From Paraspadella gotoi (taxonomy: Eukaryota > Chaetognatha), in the NCBI GenBank assembly GCA_051294375.1, contig CM119270.1, forward strand, positions 10,374,766 to 10,438,765: DNA of 64,000 nucleotides, written 5' to 3'. The notes below the pieces were generated by a model that had not been told where the DNA came from, ran no database searches, and saw only the letters and a program-made list of their open reading frames with translations. The position numbers and the translations under genes were made by a program. The stretch's first letter is position 1; each line of letters starts with the position of its first letter. Of the stretch, positions 38,588-51,840 are shown piece by piece.

Positions 38588-38650
38588 AGATTAGATTAGA
38601 TTAGATTAGATTAGATTAGATTAGATTAGATTAGATTAGATTAGATTAGA
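38588..38650. repeat. (TTAGA)n pentamer repeat
   Basis: About 12 nearly perfect GATTA/TTAGA pentamers. They differ by one base from a TTAGG telomere-like unit but are five bases long and interstitial. The second copy at about 44690-44755 has indels. Confidence 0.95.
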
Positions 38651-39021
38651 AAAAGAAACAGAATAGTTTTGTCTATCAAAGGTTATCGAAGAAGATATGA
38701 ATCGAAAATTGAAAGCTATCGAGGCGGATGCTTCTTTTCATTTTTAATCGTAAATGACTAAATGGTTCGTAATCGTCTTCATTGCTTCGACCCTCCTCAA
38801 ATCTTTCAGCTGCCTCCTTCAATATTTTATTTGAGATATTGGAAGCTCATTGCGACATAATTGCATCATGGGTTGTCGCCCTGAATGCTTGCCTTCGTGA
38901 GAAAGGGAGGCGCCGCTCATCGGTCAATATAAGAATGACAAGTCTACCCGACCAAAAAAGACAATTGATTATCTAATTATAGATAATTTCCCTGGGCGGA
39001 AAAAAAATTCATTTCGCGTTC

Positions 39022-39023
39022 GA

Positions 39024-39058
<35 letters not shown>
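39022..39058. repeat. (GAAA)n microsatellite at the junction of the two 6.1-kb copies
   Basis: Nine GAAA units end the first copy directly before GAGGACGAGAT and the start of the second copy. A matching (GAAA)n ends the second copy at about 45130-45180. The junction lies in a repeat that is hard to assemble. Confidence 0.93.
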
Positions 39059-39059
<1 letters not shown>

Positions 39060-39307
39060 GGACGAGATGGCTTGTTTTAGAAAAAATACTGCCGGGCATA
39101 AAGAAAAAATTAATGAATGGGCTTTTTATTTCTAATAGCGCCATGGCTAATGTTTTCTACAGTCCCATTACTGAAATTGTTTTAGCGCCAGCACAAAATT
39201 GCAAAGTAATATTAGTGGCAAAGATTTTCAGGAAATGTCGCCCAACTTATTTTTCTCTTTGGTTTTTCGCGGCAAAAAAAGTTGAGCGAGAGAGAGAGAG
39301 AGAGAGA

Positions 39308-39357
<50 letters not shown>

Positions 39358-39966
39358 AGAGGAGTAGAGAGAGAGAGAAATGAGAAGCGGGTAAAAGGGT
39401 GGTGCGCGACTTTACGTTCTTTCTCTAAATTTCCCCGCTATTAGCATATGTAAATGGTTTTCTCTTCAGCGTTTTGCCAAATTTAACTTTGAAAAGCAAA
39501 GAAAGAGCGAGTGAAAAAATATATTAGCAGGACGAAAAAAAAAATATTCGAAGTCTAGGATTGGCCGAAGAAGAGAAAAAGAAAAGAGGTGTAAGAAGAA
39601 ATTTGAGTGGAAAATGGAACCGTGACTTGTTAAAATGTAATAATACCTAATTTAAAAAAAAACGCGCCATAAACAGAATTGATTAAAAGCTACAAGGTCT
39701 GGTTGTGTTTATTTGTTGTAAGAGGGATTTAGCTTAACCCAGCCAGCCTGACCAAAAGTCAGGGAAAAAGATAGTTGCCTATTGGTTAGATTAATTTCGT
39801 AACAAAGTAGCGTTTTTAGTGCTAATATTTTCAAGAGGAAGCGTTGCTTGATGAGTGATGGTTCACTATCATGTTCTATTTTGATCATCAACCCATTCCA
39901 CCTTATCAACCACCCCACTACCCCAACTACCCACCACCCTAAATCACCCCCCAAACTCCTGTTCAG

Positions 39967-40084
39967 TTCCAGCAACCGCCCGGCGACGAATCGTGCAGCC
40001 GATGATCGATAGTCAAAACCGTGCCGCCTCGGGCGCCGGAGACCTACAGCCCACATGGCATAACGGAATGGCCCCACCCACCGG
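39967..40084 (+). pseudogene. broken copy of the hth recognition-helix exon (probable assembly duplicate)
   Basis: Aligns with 33887-33999. It has several indels: an extra C early in the exon, a missing C in the GATCGATCAGTC part, and extra and missing bases around GACCTACAGCCCACATGG. The splice acceptor context is also damaged (GTTCAG in place of TTCCAG). The frame is lost within the first codons. It should not be annotated as a second gene or a true pseudogene unless reads spanning both copies confirm it. Confidence 0.8.
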
Positions 40085-40654
40085 GTAGGAGGAGTCAACG
40101 GGTTGTGGCTTCATAAATGGGCTTTGGTGATTGAGAGCGGAACAGAAGGGGGGGCATATTTAACGAAGTCCAGACGAATCACATTCGGAAAAAAAATAAT
40201 ATGACGGATGTTATTAGTAACAGGTTTTTCCCCATTTAAGTGATCTATCACTGTCTATATCGCTACAATAAATAGTAATTGGTTCAAAAAGGATTTTAAA
40301 AATGAAAAATATATTCGAGATTTGTAATCTAATAAAAATCGGCGAGAGAATTTATCGATCGATAATCAACGAATAAGTGAACAGTCGCGACGAAAATTGA
40401 TTGATAAACAAATACTGAAATACTGACACGTTAAATCTAGTTTGATGTCCGATTTAATTAATTAAAATGAAGAATTTTATAGACTTACACGTTAAGTCTA
40501 GTAAGAGAAATGAAAACATTCAGACATTTTAATTTCCGATTTAATTAATTAACTAAGCCATTAATATTAACATTAATATAACTAAGTCAGGTTAGAGAAG
40601 TACATTCGGTTTAAATGTTAAATGTCCGATTTAATCCCCTTTTAACTCTTCCAG

Positions 40655-40867
40655 GCCATGTACCGGCGACCCCTCGATGTCCCCTCCGCCTATTCTACGC
40701 CGCGGCACCGTCCACTAGGCCATGCTGATCCCCGGTCACGCCCCACATGCATTGAATGATGCACGGAGTCACATGGGCGGTCATCACATGACGCCCGCCG
40801 AGCGAGGTCGCCGGGGCCCTGGGTCCACGAAGCCATGAGCGCTCACATCCAAGAATTCCGCCGATGA
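40655..40867 (+). pseudogene. broken copy of the hth terminal exon (probable assembly duplicate)
   Basis: Aligns with 34565-34785. The acceptor is followed by an extra C, further indels occur about every 10-20 bases, and about eight bases are missing overall, including part of the CCCAGG stretch. The correct reading of the His/Met-rich tail is lost. Same interpretation as the copy at 39967. Confidence 0.8.
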
Positions 40868-42300
40868 GAAAAGCGCCGTCGCGAATTGGAAGGCGTGGCG
40901 TGACGGGCGGCGTCGGGCGGCGTCGGGCGGCGTCCGCCTCCGTCTAACGACATTTTCTCGCGAAAAAAAAGACTTAAACGGGTCGTCGCCGTCGACCGCC
41001 GTGGGCGGAAAGTGAAAAACAAAATAAGAGTAAAGGACGATTAAAAATAAACATCAACTAAACAACAAAACAACAAACAAAGATAAGACTCTTTTCTTTT
41101 TTTCTTTTTATTTCGACGACGTCACCTACGAATCAAAATTTAACTCGGAAGACATATAAAAATTATGAATAAAAAAAAATCACAATCACAAAACCGAAAA
41201 TATAGAAAAAAAAAAAACAAACAAACAAACAACGAAAAAGAAACAATCATCTTTTTACCGTTTCTCATTTTTGTTGTGTTTTTTGGGGTTCGAGAAGAGA
41301 GAAAGAGAGACAAACCACATCCCAAAAAAGACGAAAAAAACTCCCAAGAAATAACATTGGCGCAGTCTAAAAATTTCTTTCTGAAAAAATTTTTCATACA
41401 AAAAAAAACATATTTGAGGGAAAATAAAAAAAAAACTTTTGGAAAGGATCCTCGTCGCCGCAACTGCCGCGCCCTCTCGCCGTCAAACTCCGCATCGACG
41501 GCGCGACGCACCGAGTCATGTTCGCGTCGTGTCACTCTCAGTGTCCAACTCTCAGTGTCACTCTCAGTGTCAAGCTCTCCAGACCCGTGGCGAGCGTGGA
41601 CGCTTCCCTGACCCCCTCCCACCATTTCCGCTGGCATCAAACTCACCCTCCCCAAATCCTACCCACCAAGCCGAGGAGAACAAATCCCCCTCGAAATCAG
41701 GTGGCCTAACCGAAAAGGCGCCTAACGTGCCAGGTGCCATAAACGCCCTCCTCATCCTCGCTATCTCCTCTTTTCTCCTCAAGAGGCAGATGCCTAGTTT
41801 GACGGTCGATCGACCAGGCAACACCGGCGAAGTCATCATCTGTATATGAAGTCATCGTTGTAGCTTCAACGTTTCCCCCCAATCGTCATCGAACACCCTT
41901 TACCTCCCTCCTCCCTTTCCTCTCCTCCCCTCATTCCGTTCAAAACCACACTGCCGTCCTCTCATCTCTTTTCCACTCCTCCCTTCCTCTGCCTCCTCCT
42001 CCTCCTCCTCCTCCTCCTCCTCCTCTCCCTCCTCCCTCTATCCCTCCGAGTCACAGCCGCGTTTTTTCTCGCCCTTGTCATCGTTTTTCGTTGGAGAAAA
42101 AATATATGAAAGGAAAAAGGAAAACATAATTTTTTTTTCCTCTCAGAAAGGAGAGGGAGAAAGAGAGAGAGAGAGAAGAGGGGGGGTAAAGTGGCTGAGC
42201 GTTTTGAAAAGTAGACAGCTGCTGTCAAAAAAAGCTCTTTCCTCCTCAGTTTCTTCTCAGAGTCTTAACTCCTCTATCTCGCCCGCCTCTCTCTCTCCTC

Positions 42301-42331
<31 letters not shown>

Positions 42332-42827
42332 TTCTCTTCTCTCTCGTCCCTCCTATTCACAGTATGTCTATTCCCTTCTATCTTTTTTCTCTCTCTATCT
42401 GTCGACTGTGTCTCAGCTTTTCTCTTCGAACACTCCCCCTTCTTGAATTTCTTTCTTTTTTATCTTAATATATTTTTGAAAGATTTTAAAATATTCATAA
42501 TTAGTATTTTTTCATTTTTCCAAACGAAAATCAGCTCCCTACATAGTTCCATACCTCGCTGTGACCGATGTTTTGTTATATTCTTCAACATAAGTAAACA
42601 AACATTCCATTCTTTGTTCGAAACGATGTCATCGTGTTAAAGGGATTCGGCGATCATTATTGATTATTATGTTTATAATAGAGGGGAAAAACGTATTTAC
42701 GGTATATTTCTATATTTTTGTTTCATTTTTGAATCCAAAAATGTTTTTGTAGGCTCGATCGTCGCGGAAGTTCTATATTGTTCACCGATTGTTCTCTTTT
42801 TCTCTCGCCTCCCCTCTACTTTTCTCT

Positions 42828-42867
<40 letters not shown>

Positions 42868-45179
42868 GTCTCTCTCTCATCTCTCTCTCTCTCTCTCTCT
42901 TTTCTTTATTTTCCTCCACTCGCTCTCTCTCTCTCACTACTTAAAAAACGAGGTCCAGTATATAAAACAACAAAAACCAATATAGGTGTAATTTCGTGTA
43001 ATGAATTTCATTCATTCATTCGTTTCAATTTGTTCACCGTTCATTTATTGTTGAGAAGATTGTGAAACCACAAAAAATATAAAACAATTATTTTTTAGAT
43101 CAATTTCGCCGTGACCTGTGCAAATGTTAGCCAATAGATAGTCTCCAACATAACTCAATTCTCATTTCCTTTCAAACTTTATTTCTGTTTTACATCCCGC
43201 TTTTGTTTTGGTCTTTTTTGTGTAAAGGGTTTAAATATATAAATATTTTAAATTATACATGTTTTTTTTATTCGGAAAAGTTTTAAACTAATTATTAAGT
43301 AAATTATCCTTTTTTAATTTTTTAGGGTCGAAAAACGAAAAAGGTCGGTGATTAATTTGAATATGGTTGTTTTATATTCTTGTTTCATTTTTAAAAAAAA
43401 TAAAATAAAACAATTTCATTGTTTAGCCATGTTCCGTCGTCGGAGCCGATGTTTGGTTACTGGCGGTTTTTTTTTTTCTCTCCACACGAGAGGAAGAAAT
43501 ATAAGGAAATTTTGTTTGTTAATAATAATACCTAAAAACCGAATCCTACTCTCCGTATCAATTTAAAAAAAATCGCTATCGCGTAAAAAATAAAAGTCAT
43601 GTTTTCGAAGACGGACCGAGCATCTTACCACGAAGTCTCAGTATTACATACCTTCCCTCCTTGTTTTTTCCCTCCTTGCTCCTCCTCTCCCTGCTCCCAA
43701 TCGCCGCGCGCCCAAGCGCGACTTCTCAATCCAACTTTTTTGGCTCTAGCATGTTAACAAAAAATTAAAAAAATGTCTGCTTTTATGATGATAGCTCTGA
43801 TGCGTTTTTCAGTCGAGAGTTAAATACAACAAAAATGTAATAAAAAAAAAAAATTCGCAATTAATTTGGGAGTTAGAGTCAAATTGAGAAGAAGTTAGTT
43901 CATGAAGTCTTAAATTATGGTTCAAAATACTTGCCAAGACTTGTAAAATCAGCTGATTTGAAATTGATGGACGCGTAAATACATTAATTAATATCCAGAT
44001 TGAATAAAAAACCGAAGAATGTTAGCTAAACAAAAAAGTTTAGATCGACCTGTTAAAAGAGATTCATCGTCGCATTTAAAAAAGGCCACTTCAAACCGCG
44101 CGCTCTTCCGATCCTTAATGTTTTTATGGCCCGTGTTACTCCGTTCCACATTGTAACAACAAAGGGATTATTAACGTTTCGGTTTAACGCAAAGAGCTTT
44201 AGGTTTAAAACCGGTGATTGGTTTAACCAGCGTACAGCCGCGTCCCTCAAAAAGGAACCGTAAAACGTCAAAAGTTTGCCCTCCTTCAATCCGATCCCCC
44301 CCTGTCCACCCCCGCAATTCTCTCTCCTCTCTCTCTCTCTCTCTCCGTCTCTCTCTCTCGATCTCTCTCTCTCTCTCTCTCTCTCTGCCTTCTACTCTCT
44401 CTCTCCTAACGATACGAACCAAGAATTAAATTCCCAAACTCATTTGTCGCCAAATTAAAAATTTTTTTTTCGGCCCTAGAAAATTTTTTTACTCTTTTTA
44501 TGCGAAAATCGAATCTGTTTTACCAAAATTTTATTTTTCCGCACCGCTGGCTCATTAAGACGAACGGGAATAAGCCTAGAAATGATTTTTTTCTTTCACA
44601 GGAAACTGAGAGGGAACACAAAGTCGAAGAGTAATATTATCATGATTTGTAATATTCGAAGTGAATAGAAGTGATCGAAGGTAGAGAGAGATTAGATTAG
44701 AATTAGATTAGATAGATAGATTAGATTAGATTAGATTAGATTAGATTAGATTAGAAAAAACAGAATAGTTTTGTCTATCAAAGGTTATCGAAGAAGATAT
44801 GAATCGAAAAATTGAAAGCTTCGAGGCGGATGCTTCTTTTCATTTTTAATCGTAAATGACTAAATGGTTCGTTAATCGTCTTCCATTGTTTCGACCCTCC
44901 CTCAAATCTTTCAGCTGCCTCCCTTCAATATTTTATTTGAAGATATTGGACAGCTCATTGGCGACATAATTGCAATCATGGTTGTCGCCCTGATGCTTGC
45001 CTTCGTGAGAAAGGGAGGCGCCGGCTCATCGTTCAATCATAAGAATGACAATCTACCCGACCAAAAAAGACAATTGATTATCTACATTATAGATAATTTC
45101 CCTGGGCGGAAAAAAATTCATTTCGCGTTCGAAAGAAAGAAAGAAAAAAGAAAGAAAGAACGAAAGAAAGAAAGAAAGA

Positions 45180-45360
45180 AGAATAAATAATATAATAAAA
45201 ATAAAAAATAAAAAATAAAAAATAATAAATAAAAAAATTAAAAAAAATTTAAAAAAAAAAGAAAAAAATAATAAGTTAAAAAATAAAAAAATANNNNNNN
45301 NNNNNNNNNNNNNNNNNNATAAAAAAATAAATAAATAAATAAAGAAAGAAAGAAAATTAT
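45180..45360. repeat. A/T-rich simple sequence around a 25-N gap
   Basis: AATAAA/AAAATA-type simple sequence on both sides of the N run at 45294-45318, the third gap of exactly 25 N. It is followed by (AAAT)n and (GAAA)n. Confidence 0.9.
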
Positions 45361-46209
45361 GTCAAATGTTTGAATTCATTTCTGAACCAAATTTACGATC
45401 TTTCCTACGTCGACCTCGGACCGAGGCTCGACCAAGTCTTTGCCCGGCGGCGATGGCGGTTCCGCCAGAGGCGCTGGCGGCGACGGCGGATGAGGTGGTG
45501 ACGTTGAACTAGCGGCGGCTCATTGGGGCCGCGATGTCGACTCGATTGGCCACTCCTGACATATATATAGTTCGTTCATTTTTTTTTCTAACTTCGTGGA
45601 AAAAAGTAGATATAAAAATGTTCCGGTCGATTAACCTTTACGAATTCTTTCGAAACTTGTAAAGAAAAAAAAAGTACTTTGAAAATAGTAGTTTTTTTTA
45701 TCGTCCTGCACTAAAATAAACGCCTTAAGTTAATCAAACCATTAGCTACCGTGTCTAAAAAATAATAAGTATCATCAGGTGGCCTACTCTCATTGATTAG
45801 TTTTGAAATGTGGTGGAGAGATTAGAATGATTATTTTGATTATGTGAATTGAATTGTATGCTGAAAGTAAAGGGAGAAAAAACAAAGCAACGAGAAATAA
45901 AAGTAATAAACAAATCATTAGCTCGACTGATGTTCAAAGATTCTAGTAACTTAATGAAACATAATAGAAATAACAATGAGGACCCAGTGGCGGATCCGAA
46001 AGAAAAAAAACAAACCTGAAAACGCAGAAACTCAAAAACCGGTTTTTCGAGATTCGACGCAAACGAATTCGGCCGAAAAANNNNNNNNNNNNNNNNNNNN
46101 NNNNNNNNNNNNNNNNNNNNNNNNNNNNNNNNNNNNNNNNNNNNNNNNNNNNNNNNNNNNNNNNNNNNNNNNNNNNNNNNNNNNNNNNNNNNNNNNNNNN
46201 NNNNNNNNN

Positions 46210-46245
<36 letters not shown>

Positions 46246-46745
46246 CTTCTTCCCGTCAAATTGAATGCCCGTCGAGAGGTAACGAGGTTTAAAAGGATAA
46301 AAAAAAATTATAATTTTTTTTCAACAATTAATTTTTTTTAGAAGAAAACCGTCCATCCCAGTCCAGTTTTGGGAAGAGTCTTGACAGGCGGGAGGTTCAC
46401 TCTCCAAAGATGTTACCGGAGATGTCGTTAACGATGTTATAACTTTTTTTCTCTCTCTCTCACTCTCTCTCTTTCTCGCTCTCCTATTTTGTTTCGTCAT
46501 TAGCTCTTTCGTTCGTCGATTCGTTCGTTCGTTCCTTCGTTCTTTTTAAAAAAGTTTTTAAAAAAATGTAATTAAATATATCGAGATGAGATGAGATGAG
46601 ATGAGAACCAAGGATCGAATTCTCCCCAATCAAACAAAAGAGAGGGAAGGAATGACACGGTTTATTTCGCCCGGACCAAAGCCTGCATTCATCATTTGGA
46701 TCCCGCAAAGAAGGAGGAAAGATGACACGGGGGACACGATAGAGA

Positions 46746-46747
<2 letters not shown>

Positions 46748-46791
<44 letters not shown>
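46748..46791. repeat. (GA)n microsatellite
   Basis: Twenty-two uninterrupted dinucleotides. Confidence 0.95.
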
Positions 46792-46793
<2 letters not shown>

Positions 46794-47638
46794 GGTACGA
46801 TATTGAAAGCGGGAACGAACAAAAGACGTTCGCAGAAGAGAGCTGAAGAAGTTTGACGCGGATAAAAGACAAAAGACAAAAAACCAAAGACAAAAACTGC
46901 GGTTGTGGCTGATGTTGTTGTTGTTGAAGGTAGAATTTAAAGACTTTTAAAGGTGAAGAGGTTAGATGTTAGAGGTTAGAAGTTAGAGGTTAAAGGCGTA
47001 GAGGGTTGAAGGAAGAGTGGAGAAGCGGAGAAAAGAGTGGAAACGAAGAAGACGGGAGGACGAAATATTTATTTTCGGTTACATCCGAGCTTCGTGATCG
47101 AATACGAATAAAAATATTTTTTTAACAAAATACGTCACCAACAAATACTTTCTTCACCCATCACAATATTCGAGTTGATCGGCGATGATTAAAAATTCAC
47201 CCCATCGAAAATTTCACGCGAAAACGAATAACTTTTTCTAAACAGACATATACATCAATCCTAATTCATAAAAGCGATATTTTCTTCCTCCCTCGATGTC
47301 AGTCCTATTTCTGCCGCCGATTTCTTCCATCGGACGGAAATCGATTAAGATCTTCGATATGAATTTGTTTCCTCCTCCTTCCCTCTCTCCTCCTCTTCCT
47401 CTTCATCTTCTCCTTCCTCGTCCTCCTCCTCCTCCTCCTCCGTCTTCGGGCATAAATCAAAACAGCGTCAATCAAAACAAGCGTCATTATCAAACAAAAC
47501 AAAACCGACGACGACGACGACGACGGAAAAACGACGACGATAACGACGATGGCCAACACGGGGGCGGACGTCTTTTGTTTTGAATGGAGGATGGGAGAAA
47601 AAGATAAGAGGATGAAAATGTGGTTTTTTTCTTTTATT

Positions 47639-47671
<33 letters not shown>

Positions 47672-48615
47672 GAGAGAAGAGGAGAGAGAGAGAGAGGAGA
47701 GAGGAAGAGAGAGAGAGAGAAGAGAGAGGAGAGAGAAGAGAGGGAGAGAGTGAAGGGATGCGACCGATAGACTGGCATAACTGGATAGTGGGATAGTGGA
47801 TAGTGCGGTAAGGCGGGTGTTGGAGGAGGGAGAAAATTATCGAGGAGAGAATTTAAAGCAGAGAGAGGGAGTTTGTGAGAGGAATAAAGGGAGAGAGAGT
47901 GAAAAACGAGACGCAGATAATCCAATTTTTAAAAAAATATGACAGCGATGATAAAAGTTCTGATTGTAAAAATTAATTAAAACTTAAAAGTATTCACTTA
48001 AAAAAAAGGATTGTTATCTAGAATATTTAAAAAAGGATAGATTTTCCCGAAAGTTACGTCACGAAAAACGATAGTCGATGTGAATGAAGTTCTTAACACA
48101 TAAACGTACGTATATTTATAGTTTTGTGATTATTCTTAACAAACTCGTCACATTTTCTGTCGAATGAAAAAGAGATAAAGTCGGTAATATCGTCGTCATT
48201 TTCGTCGTCGCCTTCGGCAGCTGAGTCTGCTTCTCGCCCAATTGATAAGCTTTACATTTGACGTTTTTAATTCTGAGTATCGATTGATTAATATTTTACG
48301 CTACTATTGATGAGAAGCTATTGATAGAATATAGAATATATAGTTATGGCCATCTATGTTTAATTTGCTTTCCTCTCATCTACACCTATCCATCTTAATA
48401 CAATAAATACTTTCACGATTATTAATCAATTTGAGGACGTAATCTTTCCCGATTGCACATTTTCTCGTCAAAGTGGCGATTGGTTTCGCCTCCAAAATTC
48501 CGTAAATCATCGTTGACCAATTCGGATAAAAAAATTAATATAAAATCTTTCGCATTCGTTTGTCACGCACGAAGGATGGGCGTGGTGTACGTTCTGGCGC
48601 CAAAAAAGAGGGCCA

Positions 48616-48617
<2 letters not shown>

Positions 48618-48666
<49 letters not shown>
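48618..48666. repeat. (CT)n microsatellite
   Basis: About 24 pure dinucleotides, followed by further interrupted (CT)n to about 48740. Confidence 0.95.
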
Positions 48667-48669
<3 letters not shown>

Positions 48670-49317
48670 CTCTCTCTCTCTCTCTCCCTACTCTTCGTCT
48701 CTCTCTCTCTCTCTCTCTCTTCTTCTCTCTCTCTCTCTCTTCCCTTTGGTCTCCTCATCAAACGCCATAAGAATCAATATTTTAGCAGTCTAATTTCAAA
48801 GCCAGGGGCCGTATGTGGCGGCCTCGGTCGGGTCGCCCGCGCGGAACTACAACAGGCTAGGAACAAATAAAAATGGGCCGAGGTATTTATATAACACCGA
48901 TCCACCGCTAGGTTTCCCCTTTTGCATTAGCGCAGGCGACGGGGCCCGTTGCAGTGGAGGGGAGAAGGGGGAGAGGGCAAGGATTGATAGAAGTCGTGGA
49001 GCGAGAAAGGAAGTTCATAGGAGAGTGGAGGAAAGAGAGGAGGAAGAGAAGTTGAGGGAGGAAGAGAATTAAAGCGACAAGCGTTCGCCGGTTGGAGATC
49101 TTTTTGTGTTGGAAATGAAATGGAAAGAGAAAAGCGTGGATGGGGTGAGAATGAAACATAAAATTTGAAAATTAATCGTGAAATAAACATGTAATGTTTT
49201 GATTGATTAATTAACGGTGAGCAATGACTCTGCATGCTTCTAAAGTCAACTGAAAATTAAGATATGAACAAAAATATAAAATACGAGACAAGGAATAATA
49301 AAGTGAAAAGAGGAGAG

Positions 49318-49360
<43 letters not shown>

Positions 49361-50237
49361 TGAGAGAAGAGAGAGCAGAGAGAGAGAGAGAGAAGAAAAA
49401 GAGGAGGATCGAATTTAAAACTGAAAAGTAAATGGTTTTATTCTTCTACGTACGATGGCCAACGACGCATGAGGCTCCGTTTCCCTCAATGGATTGAAGA
49501 TGGCACACATGAGACATCACTCTCACAACAACANNNNNNNNNNNNNNNNNNNNNNNNNNNNNNNNNNNNNNNNNNNNNNNNNNNNNNNNNNNNNNNNNNN
49601 NNNNNNNNNNNNNNNNNNNNNNNNNNNNNNNNNNNNNNNNNNNNNNNNNNNNNNNNNNNNNNNNNNNNNNNNNNNNNNNNNNNNNNNNNNNNNNNNNNNN
49701 NNTCTCTCTTCCTTAATGATTCCTGCTAATTTTCTACCTCTTTTTTTGCTTGCATACCTAATTAGCGGATTCCTTCGCTCCCCCTAACGCCGTTTCAGCG
49801 GCGACACGACGCCGCTCCAGCAAAGCAACGCCGCTCCAACAAAGCTAGGACGCTGCGCCAACACAGGCGGGCGTCGTACCCGAGAAATCAAAATTAAAGA
49901 AAGTAAAGTATTTTTAAAGCTTGTTTATAGTTTTTAAACCTAAACCTTTATTTTTCATTAAAAATTATTATTCATTATTGTCAACTTTATTTTTTAAGAT
50001 TTTCAATTTGCTCAGACGTGAAATCTCAGCTGACATCTTCGCTCCCGTTCTGCTGACGTTGGGTTCGAACGTCGGCAGTTGCTGCGGCAGTTGCTGCGGC
50101 TGTTGCTTCGTCTTTTGCGGCAGTTCCTGCGACAGCGCTAGAGATGGCGGCAACGGCGCGATCTGGTGGAGGAGGGGGTAAAGGAGTACATTGCATTGTC
50201 GTCAGTGCAGAGGAAGTGAAAGTGGTGGCAGCGGTGG

Positions 50238-50298
50238 TGGTGTCGGAGGCGGCGGCGGCGGCGGCGGTGGCGGTGGCGGCGGTGGCGGCGGTGGCCTT
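50238..50298. repeat. (GGC)n/(GGT)n trinucleotide tract
   Basis: GC-rich triplet array inside a 300-base GC block. It would encode poly-Ala or poly-Gly on + and poly-Ala on -, and both strands are open for 80-150 codons. Without splice or family evidence I do not call a gene. Confidence 0.85.
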
Positions 50299-51803
50299 GG
50301 AAACCGGAGCGATGGCGGCTGCGACACAACAAACAGCAAACACGGCGCGAGCGAGGAAAAGGAATTCATTTAAAAGGGAAAAGAGACAGAAAATAAAAAA
50401 AAATGGTAAAACTGAAAGAGAGAGACGGAAAAAAAGTTGAAAAGGGGGGAGAGGAAAAAAAGAATTCTGTTTAATTTTCCATTCGTGTTCCACGAATGCG
50501 AATTTAAAGAGGTACTGTTGTTCCGTTGGGTGCTGTTGTGCTTTTGTTTGTTGTTGCCTTTATTTCGGATTGGTGCTTGTCGGTAGATGTTGGTCGGTTA
50601 TGTTTTGGTTGGAATTTTTTAATTTATATCTCCAGTTCTTGAATTTATGTGACAAAAGTACAAATCGTTGATTTAAAGCAGCAACGTCACTAATTTGTTT
50701 TATTTACATACATTTTTATTTTCATAGTGTTTATGGATATCGATGATGAAGACGACGACGACGACGATGACGACGACGCAAAACGAGGGAATAACGAGTG
50801 AAGAAAGAATAAATAATTAAGAGAAAGGAATAAAAAAAAGCTCATTGGGATGAGGAAAGGAATTTGCATGAGATTCGCTCCGAAAGATTTCCCTTTTTTT
50901 TAATTCACTTCCTTTTTTTTAAGTTGGATGGAAAAGCCGATACATCGAGATACAGCGGTAACAGTAGAGATAAAAAAAGCTGGCGAATTCTACTCTCGTA
51001 AATTTAAAAGAACTTGATGTATAAAAGTTTTTTGCTAAGTTCCCAGTCTTTCTCGTACCTTTCGTTACGTTCACCCGAGAGACTATTTACTATATCTGTG
51101 TTGCAGTCGTTATAACGAATAGTCCTAATTCTAATTCGTAATAATTAAATAGGAATGACATTAATGATATCTAAAAAAAACCAAAAAAACCGCCAGAATG
51201 ATGCTCTTTTTATATTCTCTGTTCCTTCTTACGTCTTGCTCCACCCCTCCCCCGACTTATTTCTCGTCTTTGTCGAGGTCGTCATTTTTGTCGTTGTCGT
51301 CTTTAACATCCGCTTTTCCTCCTCCTCCTCCTCCTCCTCCCCTCCCCTTCTCCTCCTCCTTCAACGTCATTTCGCTTCGTCGGCCATGGGCTTCCAAATG
51401 CCGTTTCCTTGGTTACCTTCCTCGGCGTGATTTGATCCAAACCGCCGCAGACGCCGCAATCTCCACCGCCTGACGTCGCAGCAGCCGCCCAGCTCCTGAT
51501 GCGGCTGGCGGTCATCACACCATATTACCATCCGAAAAAGGTTCATTCGTCTATTGAACCACTGATCGCGAAAAAGAAGATCCCGGTAGAAAGAAATTGA
51601 TTGTTGCCACCAAATATATAAGCCATTGAACATAGACACTTTAATATAAAATATATTGCAATTTAATTCTAGTTTTGTAAACAAAATAGTTTACACTTTA
51701 CATGCCAAAGCATGTTTTTATTGAACAAAAAATAAGACTATTCACAATGAATCTTGTTTTAGTAACAACACGGCGCCACCGAGATCTCTGGTCAGAAATC
51801 TTG

Positions 51804-51840
<37 letters not shown>

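Larger units (their letters stand above)
39069..45185. repeat. tandem block 3, second, error-rich copy (6.1 kb)
   Basis: Collinear with 32935-39068 over its whole length, same orientation. Differences are overwhelmingly single-base insertions and deletions, in exons and non-coding DNA alike, with no sign that coding sequence was spared. It reads through the place of the gap at 38123 and stops in A/T-rich sequence just before a 25-N gap at 45294. I judge it a raw-read gap fill. A recent real duplication is the alternative but would not give this error type. Confidence 0.88.

Noticed and set aside
38588-38650. True telomere or chromosome end
   Set aside because: The repeat is short, interstitial and a pentamer with A in place of the second G. 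Unique sequence continues on both sides.
39069-45185. Real tandem gene duplication or hth pseudogene
   Set aside because: Indel-dominated differences spread evenly over coding and non-coding DNA, plus the adjoining 25-N gap, fit long-read gap fill better.
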